In this document: positions 8,163 through 16,818 of the stretch, piece by piece | Layout: each line of letters opens with the position of its first letter | How positions within the stretch are numbered: position 1 is the first letter of the stretch | NCBI GenBank assembly: GCA_031429355.1 | Contig: JANOZM010000005.1 | Coordinates: 1 to 64,000, forward strand | From: JANOZM01 sp031429355 | GTDB lineage: Bacteria > Pseudomonadota > Gammaproteobacteria > Burkholderiales > Burkholderiaceae_E | DNA: 64,000 nucleotides | Direction: 5' to 3' | Notes under the pieces: generated by a model | What the model was told of the DNA's origin: nothing | Database searches by the model: none | What the model saw: only the letters and a program-made list of their open reading frames with translations | Position numbers and translations under genes: made by a program

Positions 8163-9095
8163 TTACCATTTTAAATTTTTGCGTAAGCGATAACGTAGCC
8201 AGATGGCTACAGCGTTCATCGACAAAGTCATTAGCACTAAAACGAAGCCAGCTGCAGCGGCATTCCGTTGAAAGGCTTCTTCGGGGCGCGAGGTCCAATT
8301 AAACATTTGGATGGGCATTACAGTGAAGCCAGAAAATAGCCAATCGAAATTAATAAAAGGGGCTACATCAGTAATTGGCGCTTGGGGTAAAAACGCAATG
8401 AAGGTCAGGGCGCCAATGGTAATAATAGGTGCTGTTTCGCCGATGGCTCGCGACATTCCAATAATTACGCCGGTCAAAATACCTGGTGAAGAATACGGTA
8501 AAATATGATCGCGAATGGTTTGCCAGCGCGTTGCGCCCAAGCCGTAAGAACCCTCGCGAATGTGTTGTGGAATTGAACGAATTGATTCGCGTGTTGCAAC
8601 GATAACGATTGGCAAGATTAACAGACCTAACGTAAGACCAGCCGTTAGTACGCTTTGACCAAAACCAAAACCATAAACGAATACACCCAGCGCCAGCAGG
8701 CCGTAAACAATTGACGGAACGCCTGCTAAGTTAGTGACGTTAATTTCGATCACGTCGGTAAACCAATTTTTATCCGCGTACTCTTCTAAGTAAACACCCG
8801 ATGCAATACCCAACGGCACTGCTGTAAACGCCGTTACCAGCATCACCAATAGTGAACCAACCCAGGCCGAAAGAATGCCCGCATTAACGGCTCTACGCGA
8901 TGGAAAGTTCGTAAAAAACTCGGGCCGTAGGCGCTCTAAACCAAGTGAAAGCATTTCGATAAACAAGGTGGCAAAACTGATGACACCAAGCATTAAACAC
9001 AACAAACCGATGCAGCCAAACAACCAATCATATTGGCGAGCCGATTTAATTAGTTTGCGAACTTGGTCAAGAGTTTGTAGGCGTTCTGTTGTCAT
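8163..9095 (-). CDS. pstA: Phosphate ABC transporter permease PstA
   Basis: This is one of the two permease subunits that form the phosphate channel in the inner membrane. The 310-residue protein has six hydrophobic segments and the binding-protein-dependent transport loop (LGATRWQTIRDHILPYSSPG, then GMSRAIGETAPIITIGALTF), the EAA motif that docks on PstB. GVPSIVYGLLALGVFVYGFG is typical of PstA/PstC. It starts one base after pstC stops, so the two are translated together. Confidence 0.96.
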   Translation of the reverse strand: MTTERLQTLDQVRKLIKSARQYDWLFGCIGLLCLMLGVISFATLFIEMLSLGLERLRPEFFTNFPSRRAVNAGILSAWVGSLLVMLVTAFTAVPLGIASGVYLEEYADKNWFTDVIEINVTNLAGVPSIVYGLLALGVFVYGFGFGQSVLTAGLTLGLLILPIVIVATRESIRSIPQHIREGSYGLGATRWQTIRDHILPYSSPGILTGVIIGMSRAIGETAPIITIGALTFIAFLPQAPITDVAPFINFDWLFSGFTVMPIQMFNWTSRPEEAFQRNAAAAGFVLVLMTLSMNAVAIWLRYRLRKNLKW

Positions 9096-9096
9096 A

Positions 9097-10014
9097 TTAA
9101 TAATGTTGGCGGAACCGTTTACGCAACGAATAACCGAGAATGTTAAACAGCAGAGTCATGATGACAAGCGATAAACCAGCGGCAAAAATAGACTGATAGG
9201 CAACGGAGCCATGAGGCAAATCACCGAGCGCTACTTGAACAATGTAGGCTGAAATCGTTTGTGCCGGTTCAAGCGGGTTAATTGTAAAATTTGGTTGCAT
9301 ACCGGCTGCTACTGCAACGATCATGGTTTCGCCAACGGCCCGGGAAATACCCAAAATGTAAGCGGACAAAATACCTGAAAGGGCCGCCGGAAACACCACC
9401 CGTAGCGCCGTCTGAACCCGCGTTGAGCCCATCGCGTACGAGGCTTCGCGCAAACTCATAGGAACTGCGCGCATGGCGTCTTCGGCCAATGAGCTAACGA
9501 ACGGGATAATTGCAATTCCCATAACTAAACCTGCCGCCAACATCGAAAAACCGGGCAAGCTGGGGAATATCTTTTGCAGCATCGGTGTTACGAACACTAA
9601 AGCAAAATGTCCGTAAACGATGGTTGGCACACCGCCAAGCAATTCTAAAACTGGTTTGCATGTTTCGCGTACTTTTGGGCCAGCAAATTCGGATAGGTAA
9701 ATTGCGATAATGCTGCCGACCGGAATTGCCACCAATAGTGCAACTGCAGAGGTTGTTAAGGTGCCCAGTAGTAAAGGGGCTATGCCGTAACGAGGCTCGG
9801 AAAACAAAGGGGACCAAACCGTATCGGTTAAAAAACTCCAGAACGAAACAACTCTAAAGAAATTAACGGATTCGGCCACCAAAATGTAAATAATGCCGAT
9901 GGTGGTAGCCACTGAAACGCAGGCTGCTGCAAATAAAACTTTGTGAATGAACCACTCTTTTAAGTGCCTAGTCGGTCGAACTTTTAGCCTGTCGCTAACG
10001 TAATCGCTGTTCAT
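9097..10014 (-). CDS. pstC: Phosphate ABC transporter permease PstC
   Basis: This is the second phosphate permease subunit. Hydrophobic segments alternate with GGVPTIVYGHFALVFVTPML and the EAA loop MGSTRVQTALRVVFPAALSG followed by ISRAVGETMIVAVAAG. The frame has two in-frame ATGs, 10032 and 10014. I choose 10014 (305 residues) because a candidate Pho box with a -10 element ten bases downstream predicts a transcription start near 10032, which would leave the first ATG without a leader. PstS, usually encoded just upstream, is absent here; phoR precedes the gene instead. Confidence 0.93.
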   Translation of the reverse strand: MNSDYVSDRLKVRPTRHLKEWFIHKVLFAAACVSVATTIGIIYILVAESVNFFRVVSFWSFLTDTVWSPLFSEPRYGIAPLLLGTLTTSAVALLVAIPVGSIIAIYLSEFAGPKVRETCKPVLELLGGVPTIVYGHFALVFVTPMLQKIFPSLPGFSMLAAGLVMGIAIIPFVSSLAEDAMRAVPMSLREASYAMGSTRVQTALRVVFPAALSGILSAYILGISRAVGETMIVAVAAGMQPNFTINPLEPAQTISAYIVQVALGDLPHGSVAYQSIFAAGLSLVIMTLLFNILGYSLRKRFRQHY

Positions 10015-10038
10015 TGTGGTTTCAGAGTTCATCGATTC

Positions 10039-10072
10039 AAGATAGTGGGCGATTGTTACAATTTTGTTGCAA
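10039..10072 (-). promoter_or_regulatory. Candidate Pho box and -10 element of the pst operon
   Basis: On the minus strand TTGCAAC AAAA TTGTAAC (10072 to 10055) is an 11-bp-period direct repeat resembling the two-half-site PhoB box (11 of 18 positions match the enteric consensus by my hand comparison). TATCTT (10044 to 10039) follows after exactly ten bases, the spacing at which PhoB replaces a -35 element. This suggests a phosphate-starvation promoter private to pstCAB-phoU inside the phoBR-pst cluster. PhoB binding is inferred. Confidence 0.5.
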
Positions 10073-10135
10073 ACGATGCTTTGCAGTGGATATTTGCTGG
10101 GTTATTGCATAAAACATAAAAGTTTGATCGCGGCT

Positions 10136-11332
10136 CTACACTTCTAGGAGGCCGGCGGCCTGAACCAGTCGATTCACTGGTAAAACAATTGTGAAGGTGC
10201 TGCCCGAACCCAATCGACTGTTGATATCTAAGTGTCCTTCGTGACGCAAAGCGATGCGCTTAACGATGGCCAAACCCAAGCCAGTCCCACCGCTTTCTCG
10301 TGAACGCGCTTTGTCGACCCTGTAAAACCGTTCGGTGACGCGTTGTACATGTTCGGGGGATATTCCTATACCAGTGTCACTGACGTGTAGGCGAATTTCT
10401 TGCTCATCTATTTGAAGCCCAGCGGTAATTTTTCCGCCCTCTGGAGTGTAGCGCAACGCGTTGCCTATAAGGTTGCGAACCGCCGTTTCGAGTTCTTGCC
10501 GAGAGCCGTAAATCACCAGTGGGCTGCATAAAGCTAGTGAAATTTGATGTTTACCGTTGGAAATAAGACTTGCGTCGCTAATCTGGCTTTCAAGGATTTG
10601 CAATAAATCAGTTGGCTCGTCATCGGGCGGTAATTGTGCGTTCTCCAGACTAGCAAGCGCCAGTAAGTCGTCGACTAAGAACCTTAATGTCTGGCTTTGA
10701 CGAATAATAAGATCTAAATATTCGTTTTGCTGGGCGCGTTTAAAGTCCTGATCCCGAAGGGTTTCCGCGAAACCATGAATGACAGTCAGTGGGGTGCGAA
10801 TTTCGTGAGAAACATTGGCTACAAAATCGCGCCGCATGGTGTCTAATTTTTCACGCTGCGTAACGTTACGCAAAATCAGCAAAACAAAGGGCGCTTGTGG
10901 CTCTACTAGTTGTGCCTCGTATATTTCTGCGATGCTTTCTTGCGCTTGATCTACTTCAGTGTTTGCTATTAGGGTTAATTGCAAAAATTCTGGACGCTCG
11001 GTAATGGGGCCTGATTTATTGAGCCAATCGACAAATTCGATTTTGCGAAGAACCGAGGTAATCGATTGGCTAACCGAAATTACGCCTAGCAAGTTGGCTG
11101 ACGTTTTGTTTTGCCAAAGAAATTTAAACTCGGTATCTAGGCCAATAACGGCGTCTGGTAAATTATCTAACGCAAGGCGTACTTCAGCCAAATCTGTGTT
11201 TAGTTCTTCAATTTCAAAGCGATGCTTGGTTTGAACTTTGTTGCGCTCATAGTCATGGCTTCGGTCGGCAGCGCGTGCGCCAAAGAACCAACCCGCGCTA
11301 GCGCCGATTAGACTGCAAAAAACAAAAAGCAA
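10136..11332 (-). CDS. phoR: Phosphate regulon sensor histidine kinase PhoR
   Basis: PhoR autophosphorylates under phosphate limitation and passes the phosphate to PhoB. The protein has 398 residues from a TTG start. An N-terminal membrane segment (MLFVFCSLIGASAGWFFGA) is followed by a PAS-like region (LPDAVIGLDTEFKFLWQNKT), the HisKA H-box VSHEIRTPLTVIHGFAETLR, and the HATPase boxes N (LIGNALRYTPEGG), G1 (VSDTGIGISPEH) and G2 (GGTGLGLAIVKRIAL). Many PhoR proteins have two N-terminal helices; only one is obvious here, so upstream non-ATG starts deserve a look. It lies 29 bases after phoB and ends about 120 bases before pstC. Confidence 0.93.
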   Translation of the reverse strand: MLFVFCSLIGASAGWFFGARAADRSHDYERNKVQTKHRFEIEELNTDLAEVRLALDNLPDAVIGLDTEFKFLWQNKTSANLLGVISVSQSITSVLRKIEFVDWLNKSGPITERPEFLQLTLIANTEVDQAQESIAEIYEAQLVEPQAPFVLLILRNVTQREKLDTMRRDFVANVSHEIRTPLTVIHGFAETLRDQDFKRAQQNEYLDLIIRQSQTLRFLVDDLLALASLENAQLPPDDEPTDLLQILESQISDASLISNGKHQISLALCSPLVIYGSRQELETAVRNLIGNALRYTPEGGKITAGLQIDEQEIRLHVSDTGIGISPEHVQRVTERFYRVDKARSRESGGTGLGLAIVKRIALRHEGHLDINSRLGSGSTFTIVLPVNRLVQAAGLLEV

Positions 11333-11361
11333 AAACGCTTCGATAGTGTTCTCGGTTACTT

Positions 11362-12066
11362 TTAATTCTTTATGACAACCGACATTCTATATCCAGCGCC
11401 GCGTACGGTTTCAAGCATTTGATCATTTCCAGAATCTTCAAGGGCCTGACGCAAGCGTCTGATCTGGACGTCGACCGTGCGTGGTTCGACCGAGTCTGAG
11501 TCGTTCCAAACTCTTGCTAACAATTGCTCGCGCGAAAAAACGCGTTCTGGGTTTCGCAAGAAAAAACTTAACAAGCGAAACTCGATTGGCCCTAATTTGA
11601 GCTCTTGCGATCCCGCAAATGCCCGATGTGTACTTGGGTCTAACTGTAAGTCGCCTAAGGATAGAACCGCTTCGTCAGTGCTTGGATCGACGCGTCTAAG
11701 CACTGCCTTTACGCGGGCAATGAGCTCGCGCGTAGAGAATGGTTTAGTTAGGTAATCGTCAGTGCCGGCGTCAAAACCCATTAGGCGATCGCCTTCGTCC
11801 GCGCGGGCCGTCAGCATTAAAACGGGGATTGTGCGGGTAGTAGGACTAGCGCGCAAAGAACGTAAAAACTCTAAGCCAGAGGTATGGGGCAGCATCCAAT
11901 CTAAAATAATCAGGCTGGGGATGTTAGCGTTAATGACGCGGGTTGCTTCAATTGTTTCAGCGGTCAAAATCGGGCTGTAACCTGCGTGGCGCAGGGTTAC
12001 GGCGATTAACTCGCGGATGGCCGGTTCGTCTTCAACAACAAGTATTTTTTCGTTCACTAAATTCAC
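11362..12066 (-). CDS. phoB: Phosphate regulon response regulator PhoB
   Basis: This OmpR-type regulator activates phosphate-starvation genes by binding Pho boxes. At 234 residues it has a receiver domain with the acidic pocket (VVEDEPAIRELI), the phospho-acceptor Asp in LIILDWMLPHTSG and Lys in DDYLTKPFSTRELIARVKAV. A winged-helix output domain follows, with EFRLLSFFLRNPERVFSREQ and VDVQIRRLRQALE. It is the first gene of phoBR, and a candidate Pho box lies about 95 bases upstream, consistent with autoactivation. Confidence 0.96.
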   Translation of the reverse strand: MNLVNEKILVVEDEPAIRELIAVTLRHAGYSPILTAETIEATRVINANIPSLIILDWMLPHTSGLEFLRSLRASPTTRTIPVLMLTARADEGDRLMGFDAGTDDYLTKPFSTRELIARVKAVLRRVDPSTDEAVLSLGDLQLDPSTHRAFAGSQELKLGPIEFRLLSFFLRNPERVFSREQLLARVWNDSDSVEPRTVDVQIRRLRQALEDSGNDQMLETVRGAGYRMSVVIKN

Positions 12067-12146
12067 CCAGTTAAACAGTGATTTAAACCACTCTATTCGC
12101 GTCGACTTGCGGCGCGCTTCGGTAGATTTAAGGACAAGTGCACGAC

Positions 12147-12178
12147 ATTATCTCAGCTGTGTTGCAGTTTCGTGACAT
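12147..12178 (-). promoter_or_regulatory. Candidate Pho box and -10 element upstream of phoB
   Basis: On the minus strand ATGTCACGAAACTGCAAC (12178 to 12161) matches about 12 of 18 positions of the enteric Pho box, with half sites 11 bases apart. GATAAT (12152 to 12147) follows about eight bases later as a possible -10. It lies about 95-112 bases before the phoB ATG. Autoregulation of phoB is known in other bacteria; here it is inferred. Confidence 0.45.
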
Positions 12179-12341
12179 TGTTAGTTTGCAACATAACCCG
12201 ATAGTGCGAACCTTTGGACGTAATTAATCGACAGTCTATCGTGCGAAACGAATCAGCCGAACCCGAATTTGCCCACCGATCATGGGTCAATGCAATAATG
12301 AAGTCACGAAAAATGACTAAACAACCGCTAGGGCTTTATTA

Positions 12342-13361
12342 ATGAGCAAAACAATTTTGGTAACCGGTGGTGCTGGCTACATTGGCTCGCACACCTTAAT
12401 TGAGCTTTTAGCGGCCGATTATGAGGTCTTGGTTGTTGATAGTTTAGTCAACAGCAGCCGTGAATCAATTAAGCGGGTCGAAAAAATTACGGGTAAACAA
12501 GTACCACTAATTGTTGCCGATTTACGTGACGAACAAGCTATGCGGCTGTTGTTTGGTAAGCGCCCGTTCGATGCTGTGATTCATTTTGCAGCCTTGAAGG
12601 CGGTTGGAGAATCGGTAGCTAAACCGCTGGAATATTACGATAACAATATTGGTGGCACATTTACTTTGTTGCAATCAATGAACGAAGCTGGTGTAAAACG
12701 TATTGTGTTTAGTTCGTCAGCCACCGTATACGGTGACCCAGAAATGGTGCCCTTGGTAGAAGGCGCGCGCACTGGTCCAACCAACCCGTACGGCCATACC
12801 AAGCTAATGATTGAGCAAATTCTAAATGACATGGCTGCCGCAGATCCCGAATGGGCAGTGGCAAACTTACGTTACTTCAACCCAGTTGGCGCGCATATTA
12901 GCGGAACGATTGGCGAAGATCCTAAAGACACTCCCAATAACTTAATGCCCTATATTGCCCAGGTTGCGGTCGGTCGCCGCGAGCAATTAGCGGTGCACGG
13001 TGGTGATTGGCCAACGCCGGATGGCACCGGCGTACGTGACTATATTCATGTGGTTGATTTGGCCAAGGGCCATGTGGCAGCATTGAAAAAACTAATCAGT
13101 GGCCCAGGCGCATTTACAGTAAATTTAGGCACTGGTAAGGGCACCAGCGTCATTGAAATGGTCAAAGCTTTTGAAGCGGCTAGTGGCAAAAGTGTGCCGT
13201 ATACAGTCGGTCCGCGCCGTTCGGGTGATATTGCCGAGTGCTATGCAGACCCAGCATTAGCTAAGCAATTGTTGGGTTGGCATGCGCAGTTAAGCGTAGA
13301 GCAGATGTGCGAGGATGGTTGGCGTTGGCAGACTACAAACCCCAATGGGTTCGGCGTTTAA
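12342..13361 (+). CDS. galE: UDP-glucose 4-epimerase GalE
   Basis: GalE interconverts UDP-glucose and UDP-galactose with bound NAD, serving galactose use and surface polysaccharide synthesis. The 339-residue protein has the N-terminal Rossmann motif VTGGAGYIGSHTLIELL, the catalytic Ser in VFSSSATVYGDP, the YxxxK pair in NPYGHTKLMIEQ, and the substrate-binding region RYFNPVGAHISGTIGEDPK. Length and motifs match GalE closely. It stands alone; no other galactose or polysaccharide gene is nearby. Confidence 0.97.
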   Translation: MSKTILVTGGAGYIGSHTLIELLAADYEVLVVDSLVNSSRESIKRVEKITGKQVPLIVADLRDEQAMRLLFGKRPFDAVIHFAALKAVGESVAKPLEYYDNNIGGTFTLLQSMNEAGVKRIVFSSSATVYGDPEMVPLVEGARTGPTNPYGHTKLMIEQILNDMAAADPEWAVANLRYFNPVGAHISGTIGEDPKDTPNNLMPYIAQVAVGRREQLAVHGGDWPTPDGTGVRDYIHVVDLAKGHVAALKKLISGPGAFTVNLGTGKGTSVIEMVKAFEAASGKSVPYTVGPRRSGDIAECYADPALAKQLLGWHAQLSVEQMCEDGWRWQTTNPNGFGV

Positions 13362-13437
13362 ACTGAAAGGTTTATAAGCAGCACAAAGTTTATGCAACGG
13401 GCTACGGTACGCTGAATTTGCAAGCGACTTTCGCGAA

Positions 13438-14115
13438 TTACTGACCGCGATTAAAAAATTCGCGGCGTCCTTTCATATTTTGGATTTGCCTAACCAGCAA
13501 TTCGAAATCTTCTTCTTTATCGACAGGGTTTAAGTGCTCGTTGTTAACAATTAACAGCGCCGAAGCATCGTAGTAATGAAAAAAATGGCTATAGGCTTGG
13601 CATAGTGCACGCAAGTATTGCTCTGAAATATTGTGCTCTATTGGATTTGCTCTGCGCTTTACTCGTTCGACTAAAGTCTCGGGGGTGGCCTGCAAATAAA
13701 TCACTAAGTCGGGTGTTGGTGCTTGCGCCTGCAAACTATCAAAAATTTGTTGGTACAAAGCTAACTCGTCATCGCCTAAAGTTAAGCGAGCAAACAGCGG
13801 ATCTTTTTCAAATAAAAAGTCTCCAACTGCGGGTTTGCTAAACAAGTCGCGTTGAGCGAAGTCTCGTAATTGATTGACGCGCTGAAACAAAAAGAACAAT
13901 TGCGTCGGCAACGCATAGCGTGCGCTATCACGATAGAATTTTTCTAAAAATGGGTTAGCCGCTGGTTCTTCTAAAATTAAGTCTAAATGAAACCGCATGG
14001 CTAATTTGCGTGCCAAGGTGGTTTTTCCCGCACCAATAGGACCTTCAATAACCACATGGCGATAACGCTCAAATGGGTTCGTAGTTGGCGGGATGTACTG
14101 AATGTTATCGGGCAC
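13438..14115 (-). CDS. Deoxynucleoside kinase (dGK/dCK family)
   Basis: These enzymes phosphorylate deoxynucleosides for salvage into dNTPs. The 225-residue protein has the P-loop VIEGPIGAGKTTLARKLA, the EEPAANPFLEKFYRD stretch with the catalytic Glu, the DFLFEKDPLFARLTL motif equivalent to the DRS region, and the lid RVKRRANPIEHNISEQYLRA. It uses a GTG start one base after the folK stop, so it is coupled to folK. The deoxynucleoside preference is not predictable. Confidence 0.9.
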   Translation of the reverse strand: MPDNIQYIPPTTNPFERYRHVVIEGPIGAGKTTLARKLAMRFHLDLILEEPAANPFLEKFYRDSARYALPTQLFFLFQRVNQLRDFAQRDLFSKPAVGDFLFEKDPLFARLTLGDDELALYQQIFDSLQAQAPTPDLVIYLQATPETLVERVKRRANPIEHNISEQYLRALCQAYSHFFHYYDASALLIVNNEHLNPVDKEEDFELLVRQIQNMKGRREFFNRGQ

Positions 14116-14116
14116 T

Positions 14117-14653
14117 TTATTGCTCTATTTTCTGAATGCGTTGGCTGCTTGTTTTAGTTCGCCATTCTTGCACATTTCCAAGCCCTTCAATGGAAAACTG
14201 GGGCGCTAATTCTTGTAACGGTAACACGACAAAGGCGCGTTCGGTTAAGCGTGGGTGGGGCAGGGTGAGCCGAGCCGAATTTAATTGCAGTTTGCCCCAA
14301 GTTAGTACATCTAAATCTAGCGTTCTGGGCGCATTTTTATAGGGACGCTCCCTTGCGAACTGCTGTTCGATTGCTTGCAATTGGTCGAGCAAGTCTAGTG
14401 CCTGCAACGATGTTTGAACGCTTAGTACAGCATTAGTATAATCGGCGCCGCCTGCATCAAGCGGTGCGCTGCGATAGTACGAAGACTTCGCTATCAAATA
14501 GGTAAACGGTAAAGCGCTAATGACTTCGATTGCTGCGTTTAACAATACTTGTGAACTGCTATACGTACCGGATAAATTACTGCCAATACCGATGAAGGCG
14601 GTTACTGGTGTTTCGTAAGACTTAACTAGCGCCAAGATCACCCGAGCCACCAT
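14117..14653 (-). CDS. folK: 2-amino-4-hydroxy-6-hydroxymethyldihydropteridine diphosphokinase (HPPK)
   Basis: HPPK transfers pyrophosphate from ATP to 6-hydroxymethyl-7,8-dihydropterin in folate synthesis. Diagnostic stretches are AFIGIGSNLSG at the start of the fold, SSYYRSAPLD, DYTNAVLSVQTSL, the acidic PRTLDLDVLTWG with two metal-binding Asp, and LPHPRLTERAFVVLPLQEL. The frame is open to 14746, but the domain begins late, so I place the start at ATG 14653 (178 residues), overlapping the pcnB end by 32 bases. GTG 14641 or TTG 14635 are also possible. Confidence 0.95.
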   Translation of the reverse strand: MVARVILALVKSYETPVTAFIGIGSNLSGTYSSSQVLLNAAIEVISALPFTYLIAKSSYYRSAPLDAGGADYTNAVLSVQTSLQALDLLDQLQAIEQQFARERPYKNAPRTLDLDVLTWGKLQLNSARLTLPHPRLTERAFVVLPLQELAPQFSIEGLGNVQEWRTKTSSQRIQKIEQ

Positions 14654-16040
14654 CTGATAGATGCGCCGAACTTGCCGGTTTACGCTTATGCCGTTTGCTT
14701 TTTGCCCCAGCCGATTTGCTAGCATTTTTGTTTGGCGATTTTGCAACTTGCTCTAACAAGGCATGACGCTCGGGCGCGTCGCCGTCATAAAAATCGGTCC
14801 ACCATTGTCCAAGTTCGGGCTCGGTCTCGCCGGTTTGGCAACGCAACAACATAAAGTCGTAAGCTGCTCTAAAGCGAAGATGTTCTAGCAAGCGAAATGG
14901 ATGTTGTGCATTGCGGCGCTCGAAGCGGGGTTGCATCGTCCAAATCTCACGCATATCAGCCTGGTAACGACGCTGAATCGCTAAGCGTTCGCTTTGCTCT
15001 TCCATTACAGAATCAATGGCCTCGTGCAAGGTAGGAATCAAATGTCCACCCGAGCCATGTAATTGTTCCCAGCGGACGCGCACCTGTGGCCACAATAAAG
15101 TGGCAAACAAAAAGCTTGGTGAAATTGACTTGTCTTGTTGAACGCGTAGATCCGTATTGGTTAGCGCTTGCATAACAAAACGCTCGCCCTCCGGTTGTTC
15201 TAAGACGACGTCTAGCAAAGGCATTAAGCCGTGATGTAAACCCATGCTGCGTAATTGTTTCATGCAGGCTAATGAATGGCCCGATGTTAGTAGCTTAATG
15301 GTTTCATCAAACAAGCGCGCCGACGGCACATTGTTTAACAAATCGGCCATGCGCTTAACCGGCTCAGCAGTTGGCTCATCAATTGTAAACCCGAGTTTCG
15401 CTGCAAAGCGTACTGCCCGCATCATCCGAACCGGGTCTTCGCGGTATCGTTGCTCGGGCTCACCAATCATGCGCAGCACCTTGGCTTTTACGTCGGCAAC
15501 ACCGTGGTGATAATCGAGGATTTTGTCGGCTTTGGGGTCGTAATACAAAGCGTTTACGGTGAAGTCGCGGCGCGTTGCATCTTCAATTAAAGAACCAAAC
15601 TCGTTGTCGCGTAACACGCGACCATGCTCGTCCGTTGGCGCATCGCTTTGCAAGGCACGAAAGGTTGAAGTTTCGATGACTTCACGACCAAATACAACGT
15701 GGACCAAACGAAATCGTTTGCCGATAATGATGGCGCGGCGAAACAAAACTTTAATTTGCTCGGGTGTCGCATTGGTAGCAACGTCGAAATCTTTAGGCAC
15801 AACGCCCAGCATGCAATCGCGCACACCGCCACCGACGATGTAGGCTTCAAAACCAGCCGCTTGTAAAGTATCGCAAACTCTAATTGCATTTGGAGACATG
15901 CGTGCTTGGTCAATGCCATTCGCGCGTCCTTGAAATACTTTTAGCTGAGCTGCTTTATTGCCTTTTGGGGCATTGTTATCAGCAGCGTTTTCTGTTGGGT
16001 CTACTTGACCAAAGAACCGTTTAATCAGTTTGCGAATCAT
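14622..16040 (-). CDS. pcnB: Poly(A) polymerase I PcnB
   Basis: PcnB adds 3' poly(A) tails that mark RNA for decay. From ATG 16040 the protein has 472 residues. The N-terminal nucleotidyltransferase core has YIVGGGVRDCMLGVVPKDFD and VATNATPEQIK; the catalytic third acidic region is FGSLIEDATRRDFTVNALYY; RNA-binding and C-terminal domains follow (EDPVRMMRAVRFAAKLGFTI). The tail is Lys/Arg-rich (AGAKSKRHKRKP), as in PcnB rather than tRNA nucleotidyltransferase. The frame extends to 16112 but would then overlap the HAD gene. Confidence 0.95.
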   Translation of the reverse strand: MIRKLIKRFFGQVDPTENAADNNAPKGNKAAQLKVFQGRANGIDQARMSPNAIRVCDTLQAAGFEAYIVGGGVRDCMLGVVPKDFDVATNATPEQIKVLFRRAIIIGKRFRLVHVVFGREVIETSTFRALQSDAPTDEHGRVLRDNEFGSLIEDATRRDFTVNALYYDPKADKILDYHHGVADVKAKVLRMIGEPEQRYREDPVRMMRAVRFAAKLGFTIDEPTAEPVKRMADLLNNVPSARLFDETIKLLTSGHSLACMKQLRSMGLHHGLMPLLDVVLEQPEGERFVMQALTNTDLRVQQDKSISPSFLFATLLWPQVRVRWEQLHGSGGHLIPTLHEAIDSVMEEQSERLAIQRRYQADMREIWTMQPRFERRNAQHPFRLLEHLRFRAAYDFMLLRCQTGETEPELGQWWTDFYDGDAPERHALLEQVAKSPNKNASKSAGAKSKRHKRKPASSAHLSDGGSGDLGAS

Positions 16041-16053
16041 GGACACTTTCGAA

Positions 16054-16752
16054 TCATGAATTTGCCACGTTTTCAACCAACTGATCGAATAGCTGCAAGG
16101 TTTTCCAGCCACGCGCTTGCGCTAGGGCCGTTAGGGTTTTATCGGGGTTGGTTGCCACCGGGTGACTAACTTTTTCAAGCAACGGAATATCGTTAGCAGA
16201 GTCCGAGTAAAAAGTTGTGGATGCAAAGTCATCCATACTTAAATTACGCGATTCTAAAAACTCGGCTAAACGCACAATTTTTCCTTCGCGAAATGAAGGG
16301 GTACCAATTGCTTTTCCGGTGAAAAAACCATCAACGATTTCTAATTGTGTTCCTAATAAATGTTCGATACCAAAGGCATCTGCAATGGGACGGGTTACAA
16401 AATCGTTGGTGCCCGTAATAATCATACAAAAGTCACCGCGCTCTTGGTGCTGTTTTACCAAGTTTAAGGCCGCTGGTTTTACTTGCTGCGCAATGCGCTC
16501 TTGCGTGTACTGCGCGCGCCAAGCCTCAATTTGCGCCATGGGCACTTTTACTAGCGGCTCAAGCTGAAATGCGAGGTAGGCGTGAATATCTAAACACCCA
16601 TCGACGTATTGTTGGTAGAACACATCGTTTTTAGCCTGATGGGATGCTTTGTCGACTAACCCTAAATGAATAAGGTACTGCCCCCACTGGTAATCGCTGT
16701 CTATTGGAATCAGGGTGTGGTCTAAATCAAAAATAGTGAGATGCTGGGCCAA
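16054..16752 (-). CDS. HAD superfamily IB hydrolase (SerB-like phosphatase)
   Basis: The 232-residue protein has the HAD phosphatase motifs: nucleophile DxDxT-like FDLDHTLIPIDSD near the N-terminus, motif II ending MIITGTNDFVTRP, and motif III/IV FREGKIVRLAEFL ... TFYSDSANDIPLLEKVSHP. The order and the helical cap fit subfamily IB, which includes phosphoserine phosphatase-like enzymes. It uses a TTG start preceded by AGGAC. Burkholderiales commonly carry it beside pcnB; its substrate is unknown to me. Confidence 0.9.
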   Translation of the reverse strand: MAQHLTIFDLDHTLIPIDSDYQWGQYLIHLGLVDKASHQAKNDVFYQQYVDGCLDIHAYLAFQLEPLVKVPMAQIEAWRAQYTQERIAQQVKPAALNLVKQHQERGDFCMIITGTNDFVTRPIADAFGIEHLLGTQLEIVDGFFTGKAIGTPSFREGKIVRLAEFLESRNLSMDDFASTTFYSDSANDIPLLEKVSHPVATNPDKTLTALAQARGWKTLQLFDQLVENVANS

Positions 16753-16818
16753 CGTCGAAAGTCCTTAGGGTGGGGTTCTTTAGGAAACCTAAATTGCGGG
16801 TTTGAACAACCCTTAAGT

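Noticed and set aside
14654..14746. Longer FolK start
   Set aside because: It would put 124 bases of folK inside pcnB and add about 30 residues that the HPPK family does not have.
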